From Gyrodactylus bullatarudis (Eukaryota; Platyhelminthes; Monogenea; Gyrodactylidea; Gyrodactylidae), in the NCBI GenBank assembly GCA_012064415.1, contig SSNU01000104.1, positions 319,089 through 383,088 on the forward strand: 64,000 nucleotides of DNA. The letters run 5' to 3'. Positions within the stretch are counted from its first letter, which is position 1. Every line of letters begins with the position of its first letter. The notes under the pieces are model-generated. The model was not told the origin of the DNA, made no database searches, and saw only the letters and a list, made by a program, of their open reading frames with translations. The translations under genes and the position numbers were made by a program. Below, piece after piece: positions 13,882 through 25,100 of this stretch.

Positions 13882-15570
13882 CCCTTCATGTCCCATTGCT
13901 CCACCAGTGCAACATAAAATTTAAATAGTTTCCTTTAACAAACTCAATATCTATCAGTAGAATTTTTTTCAAATCTCTTAGAGTGAAAGATTTCCTCTTT
14001 ATTCGTGTATCTTCTTTCTCATAAAAACGGCATTTTCCCATAAAAAATTCCACTCAAAAATCAAAAAAATTGAAAAACCAATTAACACTAAAATAAACTT
14101 TTGTAAGTTATTTTAAAAAATATTTTCTTTTACCTTATGTCAAGATAATAAATACCTAAAGATAGTTTAATAGTCATTTTTTTGTTTACAAAAAGAACTA
14201 AATTCTTATCTTTTATTGTAACTATGGCAGATTGCTTCGAATATTTGGGTCATAGGTGGAGCAATGGGAATCCCAGCAACAATATTGAAAATCAAAACAC
14301 GTATTTCACCCAATCATAATCAGGGTAAAGTATTTAGATAAAGAGGTTTATGAAGAGAGGGGTTTTTATTATTATTTGAAAAATGGACCCTACCGACTAG
14401 ATCAACACCAATCTTAGTGATTTTGATGGATCAGACAGTGATGAGTCGGTTATTTCGGAACCTGAAATGATTGAGAATGATACAGATGAAGAGGAATACT
14501 CTTACTCCAACAATAGAAAATATAAATGGTCAAAGCGGGATTTAGTCTACAAAGAATTTCCCTGTCAACTCGAAAAGGAAGAACCAGAGTTTGGAAGTTC
14601 ACCCTTGAAAGCCTTTGAAGAGTTCATAACTTCGGAAATGATCGACTTGCTTTTAGAGCAGACAGAAATATACGCTGTTCAAAAGTATGGAAATCCCATT
14701 GGTGTTACTTCGAAAGAACTGAAACAAATAATTGGAATGCATATTTACATGGGAATTATTCGACTTCCTGCAATAATGATGTACTGGGAGACGGATACAA
14801 GAATTGATCGTATTGCAGACATAACGCCAAGAAATAGGTACCAGAAAATTATACCATGGTTACATTTTGTAAATAACCTTGAGACCGAAGATGAAATTAA
14901 AAAATACAAGTTTTGGAAAATTAGATTTTGGCTCGATATGTTCAGAAATAATTGTGTTGGCGGTAAGGTTCAATTGATGAAATGATAATTTCATTCAAAG
15001 GTAAATTAATTATTCTCACGTATTTTTTTATTAAAAAAAATCTAATCGATTTTATATTAGGAAAATTCAGTTCTGTTCGTCAATACATAAAAGGCAAACC
15101 AAATCCTTGGGGGATCAAGATGTGGACAATCTGGATATTTGTATGACTTTGAGCCTTACCAAGGAGCTTCGGTAAAAAAAAATTCCGAATTAGGAGTTGG
15201 AGGAGATGTTGTTCTAAACATGATTGAATCTCTAGAAGCACATAAAAATTTCAAAATTTATGCAGATAATTTCTTTTCATCAATACCTTTAGCACAAACT
15301 TTATTTGAGAGGAGTTTTCTGTATTGCGGTACGATACGGAAAAATCGAATTCCTAACATTGGTTTTGCAAGTGACAAAATCCTGCAGAAAACCTTCAATA
15401 AGTTTGAGGCTCGAACAGAGGGAAACAAAAATATTATGATTTTAAAATGGATTGATAAGCGACCTGTCCATATAATAACCACGTTTGCTCCTGCTGAACC
15501 AACGATTACGGTGAGAACATACGACAAGAAAAGCAAGAGTTATAGTTCTGTCCAGAAACCAAGATCAGTC
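13882..15570 (+). mobile_element. piggyBac-family transposon, 3'-truncated
   Basis: The left end is TTAA (13878-13881) followed by CCCTTCATGTCCCATTGCTC. A 15-bp segment of it (TCCCATTGCTCCACC, 13891-13905) recurs inverted at 14255-14269, the internal inverted repeat expected in the subterminal region of piggyBac elements. The transposase follows from about 14380. No matching right end was found: homology stops near 15570, where a minus-strand non-LTR fragment abuts. A related solo terminus is present at 31361. Confidence 0.8.
14467..15570 (+). pseudogene. piggyBac transposase, frameshifted and truncated
   Basis: Recognisable PGBD-type transposase in pieces. The N-terminal frame 14467-14985 includes PLKAFEEFITSEMI, LKQIIGMHIYMGIIRLP and ITPRNRYQKIIPWLHFVNN. 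After a frameshift near 14965 the first catalytic Asp lies in DEMIISFKG (codon at 14976). A 60-bp GT..AG intron (15001-15060) then joins FKG to KFSSVRQYIKGKPNPWG. A second frameshift near 15125 leads to GYLYDFEPYQG and the second catalytic Asp in YADNFFSS (15265). The third catalytic Asp and the C-terminal cysteine-rich finger are absent, lost at the truncation near 15570. The element cannot make active transposase. No restored version is given. Confidence 0.88.
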
Positions 15571-15830
15571 TTATTCATATTCTTAATCACTCTTAAAAGT
15601 GAAAATACCTCGAATATACCCCTCTTAGAAGTGATAATCTATCGACTTGATTTTGAAAATATCTCTACCCCTACCCAAATTTTTAACAAAATCAAACTGG
15701 TTTCCATTACTAGTGAAAGTCAGGATAAGGAGAAGCGTATAAGAGTAATCAATTTTTGATCTTAAATGTCCCATAATAGCTTTTATGGAGTAGAGGTTAT
15801 CACAATTAGACAAGTCGTGTTTTTCATGGA
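15571..15830 (-). pseudogene. Non-LTR family A fragment interrupting piggyBac
   Basis: Minus-strand frame 15813-15625 reads SNCDNLYSIKAIMGHLRSKI followed by DYSYTLL, the family A C-terminus also seen at 11921, 42890, 51483 and 54319. It begins just where piggyBac similarity ends, so it probably inserted into, or recombined with, the transposase gene. Confidence 0.65.
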
Positions 15831-16816
15831 GAACTCGTTTTATAAAAAAAGATAAAAAAAACCATACTCGCAGAATTCGAAAATGCGATCACCTTGAATT
15901 CATCTCTTGAAATAAATTGCATATTCGTTATCGGCCTATTCTGAAACCATACCAATCTCAGCAATGTATCTGGGAAACATTTTCTCTGGGTCTTTGAGTT
16001 TTAATTTAAAATCCTATTTGCCCAGCTAAAGACCTTGAAGGAGAAAGCGAATTGACTTGGCTTTTTGAATATAAAATCACTATACCATAGTATTTGTATT
16101 ATTAAAAATTATGAATGAATTTGTGAAAATGAACGAATGAATGAGTCATCCTATGTGTATTTGCTTTCATTTTGTGGGCGTTAACTATATAACCAAGTAA
16201 AGAGGTAAAATAAAATGTTATAAAAAAGAGAATAAATGATAAGAAAATAAACTGAAAAATACACTAATACAGAGAGAGAGAGAGAGAGAGAAAATTAATT
16301 CATCTCTCACATATGCAAACAATGAATACCTCATTCTGATTGGTGCGCAATGAATTTTGGAAATTTTTTCAAGTACGTACGTATTTTAAATACAGAAAAG
16401 AAATAGTGGAAAACTTAAAAATTACTTTACTCACAGTGACAATTTGAATACAGTATCAAGATTTCTGATCAATTCGTCAAACGAACTGTTAGTCTTTAAA
16501 GGGCTAACTTTTTTATTTCAAGAGATTAATTCAAGGTAATCACATTTTCGAATTCTACGCGTATCGTTTCTCTTCGAGCTCTGGAAGTCGTTTTTCAAAA
16601 AAAACGTTTTCTATATTTTTAGGATATTTATAGATTTTTTAAAAACGAGTCATTTTTATATTGTCAACTCCTCAATATAGTATTGAAGCTTGATAAGTCA
16701 TAGCTCATTAGAAAGATTATTAATTAATTCTTCTTTCAAAAAAGTGGTAGTTGAATCATGTTTTAGTTTCTTTTAGACAGATTATTATGGCTTAAGAAAG
16801 TTACCTGTTCCATATA
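15831..16816. other. Intergenic with (GA)n microsatellite
   Basis: No gene seen. A (GA)10 tract lies at 16271-16290. The rest is AT-rich without supportable features. Confidence 0.4.
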
Positions 16817-16973
16817 TTAGGTTGCGTCAAAAGAAATGAGACTTTAGAGATGAAAAAGTATATTCAAAAATCTGCATAAAAAAGAGAAAAATCAGGTATC
16901 AAAATATTCTCCAGCAGAATTAATACATTTCTGCCAACGAATAGGAAGCTGAACAATCTGGGACTTGAAGTGT
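16817..16973 (-). mobile_element. mariner transposon 3' terminal fragment
   Basis: On the minus strand the last codons of a mariner transposase are readable: HFKSQIVQLPIRWQKCINSA, then GEYFDT and a stop (TCA at 16892-16894). The RWQKCI..xGxYF ending is typical of mariner transposase C-termini. The element end, TTAGGTTGCGTCAAAAGAAA at 16817, follows a TA dinucleotide, as expected for a Tc1/mariner TIR and target site. Everything upstream of this piece (catalytic domain, 5' TIR) is missing. Confidence 0.8.
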
Positions 16974-18494
16974 TAAACAATTTTAAAAACGTTTTCTTGA
17001 TATTACTACATTTGAGACTTTATTTCATCTTTTCGATCTATTATGTTATTTTCTGTTATTTATTTCGACCAGACAATTGTCCATGTGAAAATTTCCAGCA
17101 AATTAGTCTATCTACGTGTGTAACTAAAAGATCTGAGAGGCTTTTATCAGTCGAGAGCAATTCTCTGCCCTACTTTAGAACAAGTAAATACTCCAAAAAT
17201 CAGTTTTAACATTTGTTTAAACAATGAATATACGATCAACTGAAGTTTTTTGGTTTTTCATCAATTGGAAGTTTTGTAAATGGATTTTACTATTTTTCAT
17301 TAACTATTTATTCATTAGAAAACTTTGTAAATATTATTTAATCAAACCAGGATTAGAGATTGATAAGACCTGGCGAAATATATATTTCTCTTATATTTCT
17401 CTTCTTTTTATAAAATAACCAATGATGAATATTCAAATAGTTTTTTTCCATCTTTTGTGCTTTTCCTGTTGATAAAAAAGAATGATATCCCGCCAAATCA
17501 GAAGGTTATCGGGAGGCTAATGATTTTCTAACCACTTCAATAAGTAATTCGATTTCATAAGAGGAAAAAAAAGAACAACATGACTTTTAACAAGCCTTCC
17601 ACTTTCCTATTCACCACCCACAAGAGTTATTTATGCAAGAATCTTTTGAAAAGAATCCTTTCAATGAAATGTATTACAATCATCTTGAATGGATGAGTCA
17701 TCCTCCTGCTATTTTACTACTACTACTACTATTTATTTTTCATTCACAATCATTATCATACATAGATGTGTGTAATACACTGTATATATCAAGATAAAGT
17801 ATGGCAAATGGTATGATATTAGTCGGAAGAATTGTACCATCATCACATACAGTACAAGTTGGAACAAGGCAAGAAAATAGAGAGCCAAATCTTTCTCACC
17901 AAATAAAGAGAGAAACACAGTGTACTTGAATTTTCATTGGTGCGCATAAAGAATTCAAGTCGTTGGTTGAAAATGCATTCCAAATTTTGAAGAGCACCAT
18001 TTAGCCATATTTTAAAAATGTAATACTAGAAATTTTCAATTAACCAAGTACAAATTAAATACCCTGTCCCCTTACCTCTTTGCCTGACTCTGATTTCGAT
18101 AGAGTTGAATTTTTAACAAAATTTTTAAAAATAAAAAAAACAGATTATGCCCAGGTGATTGAATATTTGAATTGTAAAGCTATGAATCATTGAGCCAAAA
18201 AATTATACTTAAGAGAAATTTTTTAAAACCTAAAAATTTGGTATTTTAAAATTATTATTGGTATTTCAATAATTTATGGCGAATATACCAAAAATATCTT
18301 GCATAAACTAATTAAAAGTAAATCGAAGAAACGAATTGAAAATCAATTATTGATGAAACTAATCCAAAAACAACAAATTATTACTAGCTATAAAAAAAGC
18401 TAATAATTTTTTCTAAATAAAAAAATATTTGGAGTGTTACTTGAAAGTAGGCATAAAGTGATTACTATTAATTTATGAAATATTAGACATGAAT
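16974..18494. other. Intergenic, microsatellite and repeat fragments
   Basis: No gene. A (TAC)n tract lies at 17715-17731. A piece near 17243-17290 and 17360-17380 resembles sequence at 32397-32550 (TTTCATCAATTGGAAG and the CGGCGAAATA-type motif), so both belong to one dispersed repeat. Confidence 0.4.
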
Positions 18495-19021
18495 GAAATT
18501 TTCCAAAATTACTAAAGTCAACCATCAATATGATAGATTCATTTTCATATTATTATCTCAGTAAATTTCACTTCAAAATATACCTTTTTATTTTATACTT
18601 CGTGAACAAAATTTTTAAAAGTTTGGAATATTTTCAAATTAAAAACGTTTTTTTATCGATCAAAATTGTGATATTCATGAAAAATAAGAGAAACTTCATT
18701 TTAAACCATTGAAAAAACAATTTCAATAGGATCTCAGTTATTCTTGTAAATTTTCTGCAAGATGTGAATTTAAGTTAAAATTATAAAGATAAAAATTAAA
18801 AACGTTTTTAAATAGAAAATTTTTTCTCATCTTATTTCAGAAGTATAAAAAGGTATTTTGAAGTGAAATTTACTCGGTTAATAATTTTAAAATAACACGG
18901 TGTGTCACTTTTTTCGATCTGGAGATATCAAAATAAACTAAAATGATCCTGATCCGAAAGTATACTTGAAGAATAAAATTAACATATTGATGGTTGGTTT
19001 TAGTAGTTTTGGAAAATATCG
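18495..19021. repeat. Fold-back element, family FB-2, about 530 bp
   Basis: The outer arms 18495-18532 and 18983-19021 are inverted copies (both read TTTTCCAAAA then ACCATCAATATG, with a few mismatches). Inner arms 18558-18601 and 18840-18874 are also inverted (GAAGTATAAAA then TTGAAGTGAAATTTAC). The centre holds ATTAAAAACGTTTTT-type sequence. It has no coding potential. A diverged second copy lies at about 21887-22175. Confidence 0.75.
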
Positions 19022-21886
19022 TTCATGGTTACTAACTCTATCCTTATTTTGGATGATTTCTTGTCGCCACAAATACCTAAATAATTCTTTGACTTATCTA
19101 CTGGACTTTTGATAATGAATTTTATTACTTTATTCCCTGTAATCTAGTTCATCATCTTGGCCCACGCTTTTATTCCTCTGTGGAATCTGATATTTTCAAT
19201 GATGATATGATCTCCAAATAATAAAAGTTGATTCATCTGGAATATAACCCAAACTTTTACTCTAGGCTCCTCTAACCGTTTCAGTCAGGTACCCCCTTCA
19301 GAGGGACGAGAATCTACAAAAAACCCTTTTTTCGATTAACCTTTTCCCTGCGAGTTTTCTTGACCTCCTTAGCTAAATCCGAATTCTTCGTCTAGTGATG
19401 ATCCAAAATTTCCCCATCGATTTTAGATTTTATTCTTCAAAATCAATGAAAAGCTTGAGTTTTCACGTTGAAAAAATGGGATCAATCTAGAATCATTTTC
19501 CTTACTTGCCGGAAAATAAATATTATTCTTGCAAGTGTTTACTCACATCGGTTTGGGTTGGTTCGATGCGGTCATGTATTGAATTAAGGAAAATAAATCC
19601 TTTGAAATTATCTAAAAATATTATAATTATGTACAAATCTTATGGAAACAACGTTAGCATGTTAAAAAGGCATCGAAGCTTATTTAATTGATCGAGAAAA
19701 GCCAAATCTATTAAACTAATGAATCTCCTTCAAAGCCAATTCGACACATTCGATTATGTGATGAAATCTGAATTTTCTTATTGCATTGAACCTTACATAA
19801 GAAAAGCAGTTTTGTAGGGGCTTATCTCAAAAAAAAGATCTCAATTGAATGGATTACTTAAAATTCTATCCATGTCCAAAAGGTTGTGAGAGCGAAATCC
19901 TGTCAAATTGTATTCGCGTTCGAATCGAAGGGCTAGTAGAACGAGATTAGTTTTGTTTGAAATTTTATCATTTCTTTCTTCTATCGATTAGTGATCAGAG
20001 AACTCCATCTCAAGACATTTATTTATTTTGTTATAAATAAAATCTATGTTGAAGAAAATAAATTTTAATAGGATATAAAGCAAATAGATCTTTTGTTGGT
20101 TTAAAGTCGAGGAAGAAACATAAATCATGAATGAGTTTTTTGATTGCAGTTGGATTAGTGTTGGGCAGTTGATCTGAAAAAAATTAAATCGAAAATCACC
20201 TGGTTGCTTCTACCTAACTCTTCTACCTGTCCCAAATTATTTTCTTTCATCACACAAATGAAAAGATTCGCATCCAAAATAATTACGCTGATTCCGAATC
20301 TGAATTCCTTTTTGAAAGCCGACTTATCATTTCAAAGATGATAGAGGTTAGAATTGGCATTTTTTGGCTCTAAAAATAGTTATCTTCCAAATTATAGGAA
20401 ATATCGATATAATATTTCACAACATTAAAAAAAATCACCCTTCTTTAAGTCACTATAGTGTGCATCAGTGAAAAGCTAATATCTTTATGAATTATACATA
20501 ATTTTGTAGCTTAATGAACTTCCTTTTTAATGAGGGGTAAACAATGTCACAATTTGACCAGTCATATTTCTCATCAAGTTTATTATAAGTAGTTACTTTA
20601 ATAAGTAGTATTTCTCAGATTATAGGATCGTTCAATTTTAATTGAAGATTCAGAGAATTTTATTTATGATTTGATATAGGAACATATCATGACTTTAAGA
20701 TAAGCTTGAATATGCCTAATTGTTAGTTAGTTAGAAGGAATTTAGATTGAATACCTTTATTCATGCTTAACTGGAAATTGGTTAACGTATCCAACTCTAA
20801 ATTTGACTCCAGTTCAAATCTGACACATTTTTGAATAAGTTTTCCAAAAAAATTCTAACTTTGTATTACTTTAATTCGCTGTATAATATATGCTTATCGT
20901 TTATGAGTAATAACTTATAACCCATCAGATTAATTCAATTTTTCCAATATTTTTGGTTGACCGGTGTTCTCTCTTTGGTAGAGATGTAACGAATTTTTAA
21001 CCTTTTATTAGATCAAAGTTTTCTGTGAAATTTCCGCATATATTTTGATAACAATGATGTGTGAGATCTAAATTAATTGAAAACTCTACACTACTCTTAA
21101 GTGATGAAATGGTAAAATTCAGTTTTCAATTGAATCCTAGTTTTATTACTTTATCATTTAAATTCCCCATGGAATCATGATTGAATTTCATTACACATAA
21201 TTTGAATCAATTTTCCCACATAAACATGGTGGAATAATTCTATTGGCTCATTTTTCAATTTATTTCTCAAGAGCGAAAATCAAATTAACTACTGTATTCC
21301 AATACAACTTTAGCGTAGGTAAAGAATAATAAATAAAGTGAAGGCCCCCTATAGTCTACAAAATAATAATGTCTCATTTGTACTCCCCCTCCTTACCATC
21401 TTCTATATTCCCCCTCTATAAAGTAGTTGATATTCCCCATACGAAAATTGAAGACATTTCTCCGACAAAAAATTATTTTTTCATCATTATCCCTTTATTA
21501 TTCATTTTACAATTTTTCATCTCTGTCTTCAATACGACTGTACAAATAAATATACAGTATATAGTCACATCCTGCTGTACACGCACATGCCATAGTCTTT
21601 TCTTTTTTCATTCATCATATGCACTACTATACCATTCTGAAACTCTTGTCGTATTTGTTTATCTTCCATGGAGTTGAATGAAATGTAGTAGTAATAGAAT
21701 GTTGAAGGAATACGTTGATTGAACAGTTGTTTATTATTTTCTACCTGGTTTAAATTCGCAATAATGTATTTTATGATTAAAATGTAGTAATCCTCATCTG
21801 CGCAGGAGTAAAAATATCTGATAATGATTATTCTTGTCTCTAGATTTTATTATATAAAGATGAATGAATAAATTCAAATCTTAGAA
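19022..21886. other. Intergenic with dispersed repeats
   Basis: No gene. A segment at 19370-19480 resembles the arm of the FB-1 fold-back family. About 100 bp at 20273-20396 is an inverted, diverged copy of 31691-31795. The 102-residue plus frame at 21369 is hydrophobic but of random AT-rich composition. Confidence 0.4.
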
Positions 21887-22175
21887 AAAAATTCTCCGGA
21901 ATTACTAAAATCTTCAAATATTCTAACACTATCTCAATAAATTTCCCTCCAAAATATCATTTTATGCTTCTGTAATAAGATCAGAATTGATATGAATTGA
22001 TATATTCTGTAACTTTGTTGGAAGAAACAATGTAAAATTTACATAGTAAATTCAAGTTAAAATCATAAATACAAAACATTAAAAACGTTTTTTATTTGAA
22101 AATTTTTGTTTATCTGTTTACAGAAGCATAAAAAGATATTTTGGAACGATATTTGGTGGGATGATGTTAAAATAC
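21887..22175. repeat. Fold-back element, family FB-2, second copy
   Basis: Inverted arms 21935-21972 and 22121-22155 share CAGAAGCATAAAA then GATATTTTGG, and the centre has AACATTAAAAACGTTTTTTA. The plan is the same as in the element at 18495, and the sequence is clearly related (aligned pieces such as AGAAGTATAAAAAGGTATTT against AGAAGCATAAAAAGATATTT). The outer end on the left, near 21898 (CCGGAATTACTAAAATC), matches the left outer arm of the other copy. Confidence 0.65.
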
Positions 22176-25100
22176 TCGAATATATAATTTTTACCATATC
22201 GATTGTCGATTTGAAAAATGTTGTCCAAGTTTAGCAAGATAAATTTAATTCGATCAATTCTAGCAATCGAAAATAGAGTCGGGTGACAAATTTTATTTTT
22301 GGAACTTTGTATTGAACTTGATTGATTAATGTGCATTTTAAATGAGATGATAATGAATGATTATAATTATCAACATAGATTCAAGTTCACTCTTTTCACA
22401 TACACATAATATACACACAAGAATACACGCACACTGTATACAGTTGAAAGAAAGATGATATGTTCTGATAAGAGAGGATGTATTCATATGTATACAAATG
22501 TATCAGTGTATGTATGTGTATATGTGGTTGATGAGAATTATGATAGAAAGTAATTTTATTCTACGAGTGTGTTTGTATAGCTGAATGAGATTTAGAGGGA
22601 TGATGTATTAGACTGTCTGTCAGTCATTCGTTTGATATTTGTATTTTGCGCTAAAATCGATTTAACAAAGCTATGACCTAGTTAGTATTGCAGAATTTTT
22701 GTTAACTACCCACATGGCATTATAACAATAAAAATAATTCTCTCGCTCACATACACTCTCCCTTTATATGTGTAACATAGTCAATAATTTTTTATTTTAT
22801 TATTATTTTTTTCCATTCTCTCTGCCAACTCACGCAAGCAACAATGCTTGTAACGTTTGTTCATTTTGTTTATTTTCCTTCTACTGTACATTATTCACAG
22901 AGTATTCATTCAGTTCCTTCAAAAATAAAAGGTGGAAATTCAAAGTTAAAATACTCCAATGAAATGTGAAAACTCTATTCCCATCATCATCATGACTGTT
23001 TCTCTCTATTCTTGCGATAAAAACATCAAATTCTCTATCTCTCTATTCTCTGTCTCTTTTGTGATAATTACACATGGGATTTCCTCAATGCTTCTCAATT
23101 ATAGTTTAGTCACGTTCTCAATTTGAACACAAACAGCCCATCATGGCTATATGCGATATTTTATTCTTTTATCATTTAAAACTGTGAGAAACCAAGGTAA
23201 TCAGGATGAATGACTTTAGAATTTCAATGAATGCACTCTGGTGATTTATTTATTCAGTATAGGAAAGAAAAGTTGATCCACCAATCAGAATCAAGGAGGA
23301 CTAAGAATTTAATTGGTCGATTCAAAATTTATTCTCGCTTATAAATATCTTAGGTTGTGTAATCGTCCGGGAGAATAAATAAATCACTTTTTATGATTAA
23401 TAATTTATTCATTGTCCAAGATTTATTTATTTACTTAATTAACTACAGAAAGAAACCCTATAAATAAAAAAGGAAGAAATAAATTAATGAATGTCATGGC
23501 TACTTCCTTCCTTTTTTTCATTTGGAAAGGGGAATTTCTCATTAGTGCTCTATGCTTGCTATTTATATATTTGTGTGGAAAACAATGTTATCGCTTCATT
23601 ATTTGTATTATTCCCAAATGGGACTGAGTTTTTTGTTGGTTAATGATTTATCTTTTGGGCGTGTTCCTTACGTCTCCACCCCTTATTTCTATTTTTAGCC
23701 TTTTAGTGTAATGAAGTGGGGAAAGTTTAAGCTTCCTCTGGTCTCCTTTCCTCTTACTTTTCTTTAATTCTTAGCCTACATAAAATATAACCTACTTACT
23801 TTCAAGTAGCTTACACCAACTGTCCTAGGCAGAATGAGAGAGGCCATACCAACAATTTAAATTGATTTGAAGATGAAATGCATTCAAAACGATAGACAGT
23901 CAAACCCCCTGTAGAATGGTGTGAAATTTTCCTATTATTTCCTCGACTTAATCCAGTCGACTGATTTTGGGATTAGGCACCCCTCATGTTGATATTAAGA
24001 AGAAATTTTGCACGTGATTTATTTCCATCTGATGGTATTAATTTAAAAAATATCTTGAGTTAAGATTCTTAACCTTTAAAGTCCCACAGTGATAGTTCTA
24101 TCACACGTCATTTTATCAACTCATTATTATTTATTCAAGCCTCAGAAAATACCTCGATTACCACCCATTCGATAGGAAATTTATTAATCTCCTGGAATAC
24201 GCAAAGAATTTGGCTCTATCATTCGTCAAACTCGTTCTATACTAATTTAAAGAGAGCTGATTTTTTTCAAAAAATTATTTTTTGTTTAAAACGTTTTTTT
24301 GAAAACCTACTTACCAGGGTCATAGATAAAAAGTAAGATAACTTTTATCGAGGAATCATACCTATAGAATTCAAATATGAAATTGCCTGAACTCTATCTG
24401 CCGAAGCTACAAAGAAAACCTGTTTTTGAATCAAAAAATGAGCAGATTTTTCATCACGTTAATTTTAATACAAAATCTTTGTTTTTATTGGAACCAGTTT
24501 ATAAGTAGATTTCGAACTATATGTTTTATACATCATTTGAATTCTCCTGAAGAGTCCATTCAGATTCTGATCCAGGCTAGAAATTGAAAATTTGCAAAAT
24601 CCATCTCTAATTGAGGTTAAGATGTTGCACAAGGAAAACATTCCTCGGTTGATTTAATTAACCAAACTAACACGAGAATCAGTAATGAGATACAGCCAGA
24701 GAGAGAGAAACGAATACATAATTGATACCAATGCCAGCTAGCCAGCGAGTATTACACACAGATTGCTTCCCTCTTCTTTAGCTAGGTGTGTGTAAGAGAA
24801 ATTTGTAAGTTACCCTTCTTCTCATTAAGACTACATCATCATGAAGTATGCAATGCATGAATATTGGTTCCATTCAAACGTACACTCACCCATCAGTATG
24901 CCTACATGTGAAATTCAATTATAGAATAAATCTTTATTTTGAAAGATGAAGGTACAAAACCATACATTTCAAATACAATAATTTTAGTTATCTCTTATAT
25001 TGACTAAATATACAGTAATTACATCTACTTATTAGCGACAGGATCTTATCTTAGAATTCAATTTTTCTGAATAAATATTAATACTCAAGTCTAACAACAG

